The notes below the pieces were generated by a model. It was given only the letters and a program-made list of their open reading frames with translations. It was not told the origin of the DNA and searched no databases. Below are positions 24,042 to 30,933 of a stretch of 35,757 nt of DNA, piece after piece; the stretch's first letter is position 1; every line of letters begins with the position of its first letter. The stretch is taken from NCBI GenBank assembly GCA_001897745.1, contig MKUH01000045.1, positions 1 through 35,757 of the forward strand. The letters run 5' to 3'. This stretch comes from Candidatus Accumulibacter sp. 66-26. GTDB lineage: Bacteria > Pseudomonadota > Gammaproteobacteria > Burkholderiales > Rhodocyclaceae. Position numbers and translations under genes: made by a program.

Positions 24042-25700
24042 CTATTTTCCTCTGTTAACCGGCCTGTATGAGAGGGGGGGCCAAGGCAAGGCTGGCGGTG
24101 GTGTGATGTTTTTCGGTTTGGCGGCGAGGATTTTGGCAATGATGTAACGTACGAGAGCGGGCCAGCGTTCGGCTTTCGGCAACTGAGGCGCAGCAGCAAG
24201 AATGCTGTCCAACCCCGCCTTGACATTGGCCACCATGGTCTTGATCTGGTCACCTGCCGCATGCGTCAAAGTGAGGAGAAGGCGGGATTGGCCGGCATGC
24301 TGAGTCAGCCGCGCGACCCCGGCGAGCAGGAGCGGGCGGCTGGTAATCGCTTCGAGGCGCGTCTTCGGATGCGCCAGGCGGACATACCAGCTCCACCAGT
24401 TGTAAATCAACGCCACCGCCCGGGCCGAGAGATTGCAGCGCTCCAGATCCTGGGTGGTGTAGCCACCCCAGCCCCACTGATTTTTGAGTTCGTCGAAGCC
24501 GTTTTCACAATCGGCCCGGTCGCGGTAGAGCTGACCGATCGCTTCCAGCGCATAGTCGGTATTGGTCACCAGAACGGCATATTCCCAGAGTTTGACGGGT
24601 TGCAGTGGATCGGCAAAGTGCAGACTCTGCTGCCGCTTCGCACGTTTGCCCTCTGTCTTCTCCTCGGCCAGCAGGCTGTCCTTCACGGCGCGACGCATCA
24701 CCACGACACGACGCGCCCGGCTCCAGCCGGAGAGTCTGAGCGTCGCCTCGACGGCGTCAAAGCCTTGGCCCACGTTCTGCCAGTCCTGGCGCGACCACTG
24801 CCGTTTGATCAGGCGTTTGACGCCCGCCGTCTGGCGCAGCTTGAAGAGATAGTCTTGTGCGAGCGCCTCCATCTGCGCCATGACGGGGTCGTTGCCGAAG
24901 GCGTTGTCGCCGCGCACCAGACGCGGACGCTTGTCGGCGGGCAGTGATGCCAGCACCTGCCGCAAGCGCGGCAGGCTGTGTTTGGCGGCATGGGCTTTGC
25001 CGTCTTGCACTTCGGCATCGAGCACCAGACGCACGTTGGCGATCCAGTAGGTATGAATGGTATGGCTCGGCCGCCCCGGCTTGGTCGGGTTGTAGCCGAC
25101 TTCCGCGCCGTCCTGATAGCCGTACAGCAGTTTGACGGTGGCGTCGCAGTCGAGTATCCAGCCTGTCGTCAAGGCATCCCGGCTACTCTCGGCCAGCGCC
25201 GTGTCCATCCAGGCCGTACTCCGCGCCAATTGGGCTTCACGTCGCTCCCGCTCGGCTTCCGGACAGCGCTTGCCTAGCGTCGGCGCCAAATGCGCCAGGG
25301 CGCGCCGCAGACTTTCATCGCTGACGATCTTGTTCATGCCCAGGATCCGCGGCGCCACCGCATCACCGCGCAGGCCCGTGACGTGAGCATAGCGCCGCTG
25401 ACCATCCAGAATCGACAGCAGCCACGTGCCCAGGACGTCGCGAACCGTCGGGGCGTTCGGACTGGTGTAGTCCATCGGACAGCCTTTTGCCCAACGATCA
25501 AAGAGTCCCGATACCTCCAGAAACTCGGCAAAGAAAGCCAATTGGCCCAAGGCGGTGGCACTGCCACCTTCGTCCCAACGTACCTGAAACCGGCCGCCGG
25601 GTGTCGCAATGCTCAACTCGGTAGCCTGTCTCTCCTGTTTCGCCACCGTTCCTTGAACTGCGGTCAACAGCCCTTTTGGCTCAAATTCCGTCCCACCCAT
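24042..25700 (-). CDS. IS1380-family DDE transposase
   Basis: The 552-residue product has the IS1380-type DDE core: first Asp region WILDCDATVKLLYG with the family pattern GYNPTKPGRPSH, second Asp in LVRGDNAFG, and the Glu region YRDRADCENGFDELKNQ. It catalyses cut-and-paste or copy-out movement of the element. The ATG at 25700 is preceded by a G-rich ribosome-binding site (GGGGGAT). The TAG stop (24044-24042) lies inside the terminal inverted repeat, one base from the end of the IS. No frameshift is seen, so it is probably active. Confidence 0.9.
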   Translation of the reverse strand: MGGTEFEPKGLLTAVQGTVAKQERQATELSIATPGGRFQVRWDEGGSATALGQLAFFAEFLEVSGLFDRWAKGCPMDYTSPNAPTVRDVLGTWLLSILDGQRRYAHVTGLRGDAVAPRILGMNKIVSDESLRRALAHLAPTLGKRCPEAERERREAQLARSTAWMDTALAESSRDALTTGWILDCDATVKLLYGYQDGAEVGYNPTKPGRPSHTIHTYWIANVRLVLDAEVQDGKAHAAKHSLPRLRQVLASLPADKRPRLVRGDNAFGNDPVMAQMEALAQDYLFKLRQTAGVKRLIKRQWSRQDWQNVGQGFDAVEATLRLSGWSRARRVVVMRRAVKDSLLAEEKTEGKRAKRQQSLHFADPLQPVKLWEYAVLVTNTDYALEAIGQLYRDRADCENGFDELKNQWGWGGYTTQDLERCNLSARAVALIYNWWSWYVRLAHPKTRLEAITSRPLLLAGVARLTQHAGQSRLLLTLTHAAGDQIKTMVANVKAGLDSILAAAPQLPKAERWPALVRYIIAKILAAKPKNITPPPALPWPPLSYRPVNRGK

Positions 25701-25762
25701 TAGGTGATCCCCCTTTTTGCCGATAACCCTTTGTCAGGCTTCAGTTTGCCGCATTTTCGCAG

Positions 25763-25783
25763 CAGTCAACTGAGGAAAATAGG
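25763..25783. repeat. Right terminal inverted repeat of the IS1380-family element
   Basis: The reverse complement reads CCTATTTTCCTCAGTTGACTG and matches the left end (24041-24061) at 18 of 21 positions. It is followed directly by ATGAA (25784-25788). Confidence 0.8.
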
Positions 25784-25821
25784 ATGAATGCAGAGCGTGT
25801 AGTGCGATTACAGGTAGTCAA
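25784..25821 (-). pseudogene. 5' part of the small membrane protein gene split by the IS
   Basis: TTG at 25821 has an AGGAG Shine-Dalgarno sequence (25833-25829) at a spacing of 7 bases. Its frame reads 12 codons up to the IS and joins in frame with MADFAATDRR beyond it once one ATGAA copy is removed. The TTG start is an inference from this ribosome-binding site. Confidence 0.4.
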
Positions 25822-25888
25822 TTTCTTTCTCCTGTTGATGTGTACACCAGCGTTTTATCAGGTCGAACACTGGTTACAAGCCCCAAAA

Positions 25889-26269
25889 TCACACCGCTTG
25901 CGCCTGGCCGTCTAGGTGACCACCGAAGATCGCTGCGAGGTCATCCACATTAAAGAGCGTGTCGTCGGGAGGCTCAGCGTTGGCGAGGGAGGGGTCGCGT
26001 CGTTGCCGCTCGCTCGAGGCGACTGACGATGACGCTGGCGCTGTCAAATGCGCCATGGGCAGAGTGCCGACTCCAATCAGCCCACGCTCGGCCATCAAGC
26101 CGAGGTAAATCAACTGCCTCACCCGATCCCCACGCGCGTAGGCATCCCCAATAGAAGCCAGCGCCGAGTACGTCGGGCCGCCATCGTCGCGGATGCGCAG
26201 ACTTAGGTCGATGTAATTGGCACCAGTCACCGGCGCCTCGCGCTTTGGGGCTTTTGTCCTGGGCGCCAT
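25889..26269 (-). CDS. ParR/StbB-like plasmid partition adaptor
   Basis: The 126-residue product has an ordered N-terminal half (ANYIDLSLRIRDDGGPTY, then DRVRQLIYLGLMAERGL) and a low-complexity C-terminal half ending near LAAIFGGHLDG. A small gene directly after a ParM/StbA-like gene is expected to encode the DNA-binding adaptor that links the centromere to the actin filament. Sequence motifs alone do not prove it; the call rests on order, size, and the repeat array upstream. Its ATG is 2 bases past the stop of the truncated parM-like gene, so it is probably still translated. With the actin partner broken, it may serve only as a repressor. Confidence 0.55.
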   Translation of the reverse strand: MAPRTKAPKREAPVTGANYIDLSLRIRDDGGPTYSALASIGDAYARGDRVRQLIYLGLMAERGLIGVGTLPMAHLTAPASSSVASSERQRRDPSLANAEPPDDTLFNVDDLAAIFGGHLDGQAQAV

Positions 26270-26271
26270 GA

Positions 26272-26829
26272 TCAGCTACGCCGAACAAGCTGGTCTGATA
26301 ACTGCTGACCAGCCCGCTGGAAACCACGGAAAAATGTGCCGATCGGCTGCGGAATGTCGCGGCAGTTCACCACTTTCACCTTGCGCTGGCAAAGGCCGCC
26401 GCTCTTTTCCCGCAACGGCACGGGATGCTTCCCGATCACCGGCTTCGTCAGCGCCTGGCTGTACTTCTCGAAGGTATTGACCGGCAGACCAAGCACGAGG
26501 AGGTCAATCTTGGGCTGCCTCATGTAGAAGAGGGCGCCGCGGATCATCGCCATGTGCGCGTTTGTCATTGAGTAGTCCGGGTCAAGGACGCGGCCGTGGC
26601 TGGCATCGTGGGCCAGTCGGGCATCTTTGCCGACCTCGTATTTGACCCCATCCACTTCTACGACGACGGTGTTGCGACGCTGCATCAGGCCGGCGGCCAG
26701 ATCGTGGCCAGAACTCGCCTGCGGGGCGAGGGATGGGAAAACGCCGCACTGAATATCGGCGTTGGTTACGAGCGAGGTGAACTTGGTATTGCCATAGCCA
26801 ACATCGATGGCGCGAACGACTGTGGACAT
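26272..26829 (-). pseudogene. Truncated ParM/StbA-like actin ATPase
   Basis: The frame from ATG 26829 (AAAGG upstream) encodes 185 residues beginning MSTVVRAIDVGYGNTKF, the phosphate-1 motif of ParM/StbA actin-like ATPases, and includes DLLVLGLPVNTFEKY. Family members are about 320-350 residues. Here the protein stops after QPIGTFFRGFQRAG; the second phosphate motif (DxGxxT type) and adenosine motif of the second domain are missing, and the next gene starts 2 bases later. A deletion of about 400 bp is the simplest explanation. ATP-dependent filament formation should be lost, so active segregation by this locus is unlikely. Confidence 0.7.
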
Positions 26830-26930
26830 GAGGAACCTTTCGGTAGTGGTCAGATAGGCGTCACGATAGCCAGTCCGTTGGCGCGCTGCCACGAGCCAAA
26901 ACTGGCCTTTGAGGGGGGTAAAGGAAAAGT

Positions 26931-27176
26931 ATTGGCGAAGGATTGGGTAACTTAACCAACGCCGCTCCCTGGACAGGCCGTTGAGTGAAAGCGTCCCGAA
27001 GGATTGGCGAAGGCTTGGGTAACTTAACCAATGAGGGCATCGTGGACGGTGCGGCGGATGGACTCATCCCGAAGGATTGGCGAAGGATTGGCGAACTTAA
27101 CCAATGACACTCCCTGGGCAGGCCGTTGAGTGAAAGCGTCCCGAAGGATTGGCGAAGGATTGGGTAACTTAACCAA
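26931..27176. repeat. Four 29-bp direct repeats, candidate parC centromere
   Basis: Copies lie at 26931-26959, 27003-27031, 27076-27104 and 27148-27176. Each begins ATTGGCGAAGG and ends CTTAACCAA. Start-to-start distances are 72, 73 and 72 bases, close to seven helical turns, so all copies face the same side of the DNA. Within most copies a 19-base near palindrome, ATTGGGTAACTTAACCAAT, has only three unpaired position sets. Copies 2 and 4 also share a longer upstream segment (CAGGCCGTTGAGTGAAAGCG). The array lies about 100 bases upstream of the parM-like start, the place of a parC site that both loads ParR and represses the par promoter. Confidence 0.7.
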
Positions 27177-27723
27177 TGGGGTCTGCGCGCGCTTTGCCGG
27201 CAAGGAGGTGAAGGCCTGGACAAGAGATCAGTGGGCTCACCGGCGAGACTGCCAAACGGTTTCCGGCGGCTGATGATGATCCGGGAAAAGGGCAACAAAG
27301 CCTTGGAAAAAGTGCCCAGTCAAAAACGCTGGAAGCCGATTTCGGAAATAGGACGGACAGGGAGGACACCAGAAAACCAATATTTAAAAGGCAGAGCCTT
27401 AAGAATCGGACAGAGATTCGGTAGAGGGTTGAAAGTCCGCACCGGAAACTGATGTTGACACGAGCGGCAGGAACGGAATACGATTCGTCCTGCAAAAGGG
27501 TGGTGACCTACACTGGGCCAGCTGGAGTCAGCAGTACGTCTAGCATCGAAAACCGCAAGCGCGGGGCCAGCAAAGCGTCTGGCGATTCTGTAGCAACCCT
27601 CTGGACTCAGGGGAATTGAAGGAAAACGAGCGGGGCTCCCCCGTCGATAGCAACAAAGCGGTTCGCCGCCCCCCGTAGAGCCAAGCGTAGCGATAGTGCC
27701 GTCTTGGCGTGACCGGGGTCTAG

Positions 27724-27742
27724 CCGATCCAATGCGGATCGG
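27724..27742. other. Perfect 7-bp hairpin
   Basis: CCGATCC-AATGC-GGATCGG forms a perfect stem with a five-base loop. No T run follows, so it is not a simple terminator. Confidence 0.5.
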
Positions 27743-28095
27743 TAATCTGCAGTACATCCAATTGATATAACCGAGCTGATCGATGGTCCCTTGTGGCGTA
27801 TGCGTGCGCTAGACACTGGACACTGTCCCTTCGCGGCCCCCTTGTTGGGGTTGGTCGGACAGGACCGATCGCCCTTTACCCCGTGGTCGCAGCGGGGAAG
27901 GCTATTGGGAGCTTGGTTACCAATACACGTTGCCGGATCGGAACCGGAACAGCCCCCTTCATGCCACTCACAACCGAGTGCCGATGGAGGAGCCGCCTGG
28001 AGGCGGTGTTTGCCTGGACAGAAATGGAAGGGCAGGCAGGAGAGCACGATACTTACGGAACGCGAAGCCAGCAGGACGGCAGGTAGGCCGCAACA

Positions 28096-28115
28096 CACTG
28101 TGAGCAGACACAGTG
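28096..28115. other. Perfect 7-bp hairpin upstream of the integrase
   Basis: CACTGTG-AGCAGA-CACAGTG lies 68 bases before the integrase start codon. It could be an operator or part of a recombination site; no T run follows. Confidence 0.45.
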
Positions 28116-28182
28116 CGGGGAAATGGACCGGGGAGAAGGACGGCGTTATGCCGATGCAGGACTGATGTTGAGAGGTGACGGT

Positions 28183-29397
28183 ATGGAACAGAAAGTGGTG
28201 GAAGTGCCGGTGAGCAGCGAGGATCTGCAGCGCATGTTGCCGGAAGAGTTTTATTCGGAGCTGATGACGCTGCTTCGCGAGCATGGCCGTATTGCGTTGC
28301 GGCAGGACAAGATCGTGTCGCATGAAACGATGGACAACCGCAAGGAACTGCTCGTGATGTCGATGCGCGAGTTGCGTGGTTTGGGCTTCAAGCTGGAAAC
28401 GCCGCGCAACCTGCAGCAGCGGCACGTTGAGGCGCTGGCGAAATCGTGGGAAGAACGGGGCTTGGCGGCGTCGACGATCGCCAATCGCTTGTCGGCGCTC
28501 CGCGCGCTGTCCGTCTGGATTGGCAAGGAAGGCATGATCCAGCATGCGGCGGACTTTGTGAGAAACCCCGAGAGCGTTCGTCGGGCGCAGGCGACGACGG
28601 AAGACAAATCCTGGACGGCCAGCGGCATCGACCCGGAGGCGCTGATTGGGATGATCGAACAATACGACTGGCGTGTTGGCCTGCAGATAAAGCTGATGAA
28701 AGCGTTCGGGCTGCGGCGTAAGGAAGCGGTGATGTTCCGCCCCCTGAAAGCGGATCTTGGCCTGGCCCTACGGGTGCGAGACGGAACAAAGGGCGGTCGG
28801 GAGCGGCTGGTGGTGGTGGAAACCGCGGAACAACGTGCCATCTTGGACTTTGCCAAGAGCAAGGTCAGTCACGTAAATGAGCACATTGGCCATCCGGACC
28901 TGAGTTTGGAGCAGGCGATACGCCGGTTCAACTACGTGCTTGAGAGATTTGGTGTGACCAAGCGCGGCCTGGGGGTGACGTCGCATGGCCTGCGGCACCA
29001 GCACCTGAACGATCTGTACGAGAAAGTGGCGGGCGTGCCGTCACCGGTGCGCAGCGGATCTGTTACTGGCGAGCTTGATCGCCTGACGCACGACATAGCG
29101 CGTGCTCGGGTGAGCCAGGAGGCGGGGCATAGCCGGTTGGCCATTTCGAGCGCTTATATCGGAGCGCGGACGTCGGCCGCACGGACGCCGGAACAGAAAG
29201 CGGACTGGGCACGTATTCGCGAGTTGTCGGCCAAGGGGGATGTGTTGAGTGACGCCGACGCGGCTGAGCTTGGACGCATGATCCTCAAACTGAATGCCTC
29301 GCTCGATGCTGCAGCCGGTAGTCGACAAGAGGAACAGGAACGGAGGGACAACGTTGGGCGGACGGTCGTCGGAGCGGCGGCGAGTCTCCTGAAATGA
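28183..29397 (+). CDS. Tyrosine recombinase (Integrase_1-like)
   Basis: The 404-residue product has an N-terminal SAM-like arm-binding/core-binding region (about 50-135) and a catalytic domain with the tyrosine recombinase set: Arg in FGLRRKEAV (R178 or R179), K203 in GTKGG, H268-x-x-R271 in TSHGLRH, H316 in EAGHSR and Y325 in SSAYIG. It should cut and rejoin DNA at short specific sites to integrate or excise an element or resolve multimers. I choose ATG 28183, with AGAGGTG upstream, over an in-frame start 60 bases earlier. No recognised att repeat was found around it. The C-terminal tail beyond the nucleophile is about 80 residues, longer than usual. Confidence 0.88.
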   Translation: MEQKVVEVPVSSEDLQRMLPEEFYSELMTLLREHGRIALRQDKIVSHETMDNRKELLVMSMRELRGLGFKLETPRNLQQRHVEALAKSWEERGLAASTIANRLSALRALSVWIGKEGMIQHAADFVRNPESVRRAQATTEDKSWTASGIDPEALIGMIEQYDWRVGLQIKLMKAFGLRRKEAVMFRPLKADLGLALRVRDGTKGGRERLVVVETAEQRAILDFAKSKVSHVNEHIGHPDLSLEQAIRRFNYVLERFGVTKRGLGVTSHGLRHQHLNDLYEKVAGVPSPVRSGSVTGELDRLTHDIARARVSQEAGHSRLAISSAYIGARTSAARTPEQKADWARIRELSAKGDVLSDADAAELGRMILKLNASLDAAAGSRQEEQERRDNVGRTVVGAAASLLK

Positions 29398-29755
29398 GCG
29401 GCATGATGGGGGAGGGCCGCGATAAGCGACATCGGGCCTCGAGGGATAGTCGGTCGCGATGTGCAACATGGGCCGGCAACGGGGCTGGACGCAAGTGGTC
29501 CGCACCCCCGGGGCGGCGGCTTGATCAGCATAAATTTGCTTTGAGCCAAAAATGTGCTTAGCATCGACGCAGCGGTGATACCTCTCTTTATGTCCCAGGA
29601 TCGGGTCCGGGGCGACGACCTAGTCGGTGAGGACGTACCGCTGCAGAATTGACCCGAACGTCAGTACAGACACCATTTTTAGCTTTGCTCCAAGCGCTTC
29701 CCTGACCCGAGGAAGTAATGGCTGTCCGTGCTGACTTAACCTTTAGGAGCCACAA
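29398..29755. other. Intergenic region with no recognised gene
   Basis: No frame with start signals and protein-like content is seen. It ends with the ribosome-binding site TTAGGAG of the small gene at 29756. A very weak promoter-like pair (TTGCTT, 17 bases, TAGCAT near 29540-29568) is the only signal I can point to. Confidence 0.4.
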
Positions 29756-29944
29756 ATGAGTCACGCCTTGTCTAAAGCCGATATCGATCGTCGGGCTGAG
29801 CAACTCAATCCTGTTTCACCTCAGTACTACCGCGATCGAGGCTATACCCAGCAAGACGCTGTTGCGCTGGCGGCGCTCACGCAGCAACGCCGCCAGATCG
29901 AAGCCTCCTACCAGAAGCAAACGCAGAAACACGAGCGCGGCTGA
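29756..29944 (+). CDS. 62-residue hydrophilic small protein of unknown function
   Basis: The product (MSHALSKADIDRRAEQLNPV and onward) is charged and glutamine-rich with a central SPQYYRDRGYTQQDA segment and no cysteine, signal peptide or membrane helix. AGGAG lies six bases before the ATG, so it is very likely translated. I recall small plasmid and chromosomal proteins with a similar start (KADIDNRANQLNPN type) but know no function. It sits 60 bases before a four-gene modification operon. A role as substrate peptide is possible, but its composition is not that of a typical precursor core. Confidence 0.65.
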   Translation: MSHALSKADIDRRAEQLNPVSPQYYRDRGYTQQDAVALAALTQQRRQIEASYQKQTQKHERG

Positions 29945-29955
29945 TCGTTCCTATT

Positions 29956-29985
29956 GCCGGAACTCCCCGCGAGGGGAGTCCCGGC
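29956..29985 (+). terminator. Strong GC hairpin after the small gene, no T run
   Basis: GCCGGAACTCCCC and GGGGAGTCCCGGC pair at 12 of 13 positions around a GCGA loop. It follows the small gene stop by 11 bases and ends 18 bases before the epimerase start. Without a T run it would be an inefficient intrinsic terminator. It may instead protect or separate the small gene mRNA from the downstream operon. Confidence 0.5.
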
Positions 29986-30003
29986 TTGCATCGTGGACAA
30001 ATC

Positions 30004-30933
30004 ATGACAAAGACAATATTGGTCACCGGCTCATGTGGCCTGGTGGGAAGGCGGCTTTGCGCCTCCCTCAGAAGCCATGGCGTTCTAGTGAAAGAGTTGG
30101 ATCTGCTTGGAGACGGCTCGCACAACGGCGACATCACCCGTACTGCTGATATCGAATGTGCCATTCAGAACTGCGTAGGCGTTGTTCATCTGGCAGCTGT
30201 ATCAAGGGTGGTTTGGGGTCAGAGAGATCCTGAGCTGTGTTGGCGGACAAACGTTATGGCTGTTCAGAATTTAATCCAGGCAGCATTAGCTCAGAGCACC
30301 AAGCCGTGGGTTGTGTTTTCGAGTAGTCGAGAGGTTTACGGGCAGGCTCTCTCTCTCCCCGTTGGGGAAGAGACCCCGTTGAATCCTCTTAACATCTATG
30401 CGCGATCCAAAGCTGAAGGCGAACGCATCTTCTTAGAGGCACGCAAGCAAGGTCTGCAGACAGCAGTTGTCAGGCTTTCAAACGTCTATGGTTGCACCAA
30501 GGACCATGCGGATCGCGTCATTCCAGCCTTTGCGAGGGCTGCGATCCAAGGTCTGCCATTGCGCGTAGAAGGTAGCGATCACACGTTCGACTTTACGCAC
30601 GTGGATGACGTTGTCCGGGCAATTAACTTTCTGATCGACGCTCTGTGCTCTAGACAGAAATTCTTGCCGCCACCAGTGCACCTGGTGACGGGCAATCAGA
30701 CTTCTCTGGGGCAGTTGGCTGAGCTCAGTCTTCGACTGGCGAGGAGTGGGGCAGTTATCACTGAGGCCGCGCCCCGGTCCTATGACGTTGCCCAGTTCTA
30801 TGGCGACCCAACTCGCGCTCACACGATTCTCGGCTGGAAATCCGAAATTTCTTTGGAGACTGGTCTGAGTCGTCTGATCAATGACTTCAGCCAGGAACTC
30901 AAATTACACCGCTCAGTGGAGGTTGCGGCATGA
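30004..30933 (+). CDS. NAD-dependent sugar epimerase/dehydratase (extended SDR)
   Basis: The 309-residue product has the Rossmann motif TGSCGLVG near the N-terminus, a catalytic Ser region VFSSSREVYG, YARSK (the YxxxK pair), and RLSNVYG, all typical of UDP/dTDP-sugar 4-epimerases and dehydratases. Length fits. I use ATG 30004 (MTKTILVTG) rather than an in-frame TTG 18 bases upstream. The stop overlaps the next gene by ATGA. Being first in a tight operon with a glycosyltransferase, it probably prepares the nucleotide sugar that the next enzyme transfers; the sugar cannot be named. Confidence 0.88.
   Translation: MTKTILVTGSCGLVGRRLCASLRSHGVLVKELDLLGDGSHNGDITRTADIECAIQNCVGVVHLAAVSRVVWGQRDPELCWRTNVMAVQNLIQAALAQSTKPWVVFSSSREVYGQALSLPVGEETPLNPLNIYARSKAEGERIFLEARKQGLQTAVVRLSNVYGCTKDHADRVIPAFARAAIQGLPLRVEGSDHTFDFTHVDDVVRAINFLIDALCSRQKFLPPPVHLVTGNQTSLGQLAELSLRLARSGAVITEAAPRSYDVAQFYGDPTRAHTILGWKSEISLETGLSRLINDFSQELKLHRSVEVAA

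Larger units (their letters stand above)
24041..25783 (-). mobile_element. Intact IS1380-family insertion sequence
   Basis: The 1743-bp element is bounded by imperfect terminal inverted repeats: CCTATTTTCCTCTGTTAACCG at the left (21 bases, matches shown as 12 identical then 6 of 9) and the complement of the sequence ending TGAGGAAAATAGG at the right. Both flanks show the duplication ATGAA. One transposase gene fills it. Complete ends and duplication show it inserted by transposition and has not been rearranged since. It splits a small membrane protein gene downstream of plasmid partition genes. Confidence 0.85.
27177..28182. other. About 1 kb without a convincing gene, rich in hairpins
   Basis: Short frames occur on both strands but none has a ribosome-binding site plus protein-like composition. 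Several perfect short inverted repeats are visible (27724-27742, 28096-28115, and CCGCCT-GG-AGGCGG near 27990). The stretch TTGAAAGTCC near 27430 recalls group II intron domain I, but no domain V hairpin or reverse transcriptase is seen. It could hold an origin, a recombination site for the neighbouring integrase, or a structured RNA; I cannot decide. Confidence 0.4.

Noticed and set aside
26931-27176. CRISPR array
   Set aside because: Only four repeats, 43-44 base intervals that themselves share sequence, and no cas genes; phasing and position fit a partition site.
26861-27298. 145-residue minus-strand reading frame
   Set aside because: Its repeated LPK/SPILR pattern is produced by translating the 29-bp DNA repeats; it has no ribosome-binding site.
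27300-28122. Group II intron in the region before the integrase
   Set aside because: TTGAAAGTCC resembles intron domain I, but I found no domain V hairpin, no intron 5' signature in place, and no reverse transcriptase.
28123-28182. Upstream start for the integrase
   Set aside because: The added 20 residues have no family match and ATG 28183 has a better-placed AGAGGTG site.
27607-28662. 351-residue minus-strand reading frame
   Set aside because: It overlaps the integrase N-terminus antisense and shows no family resemblance or start signal.
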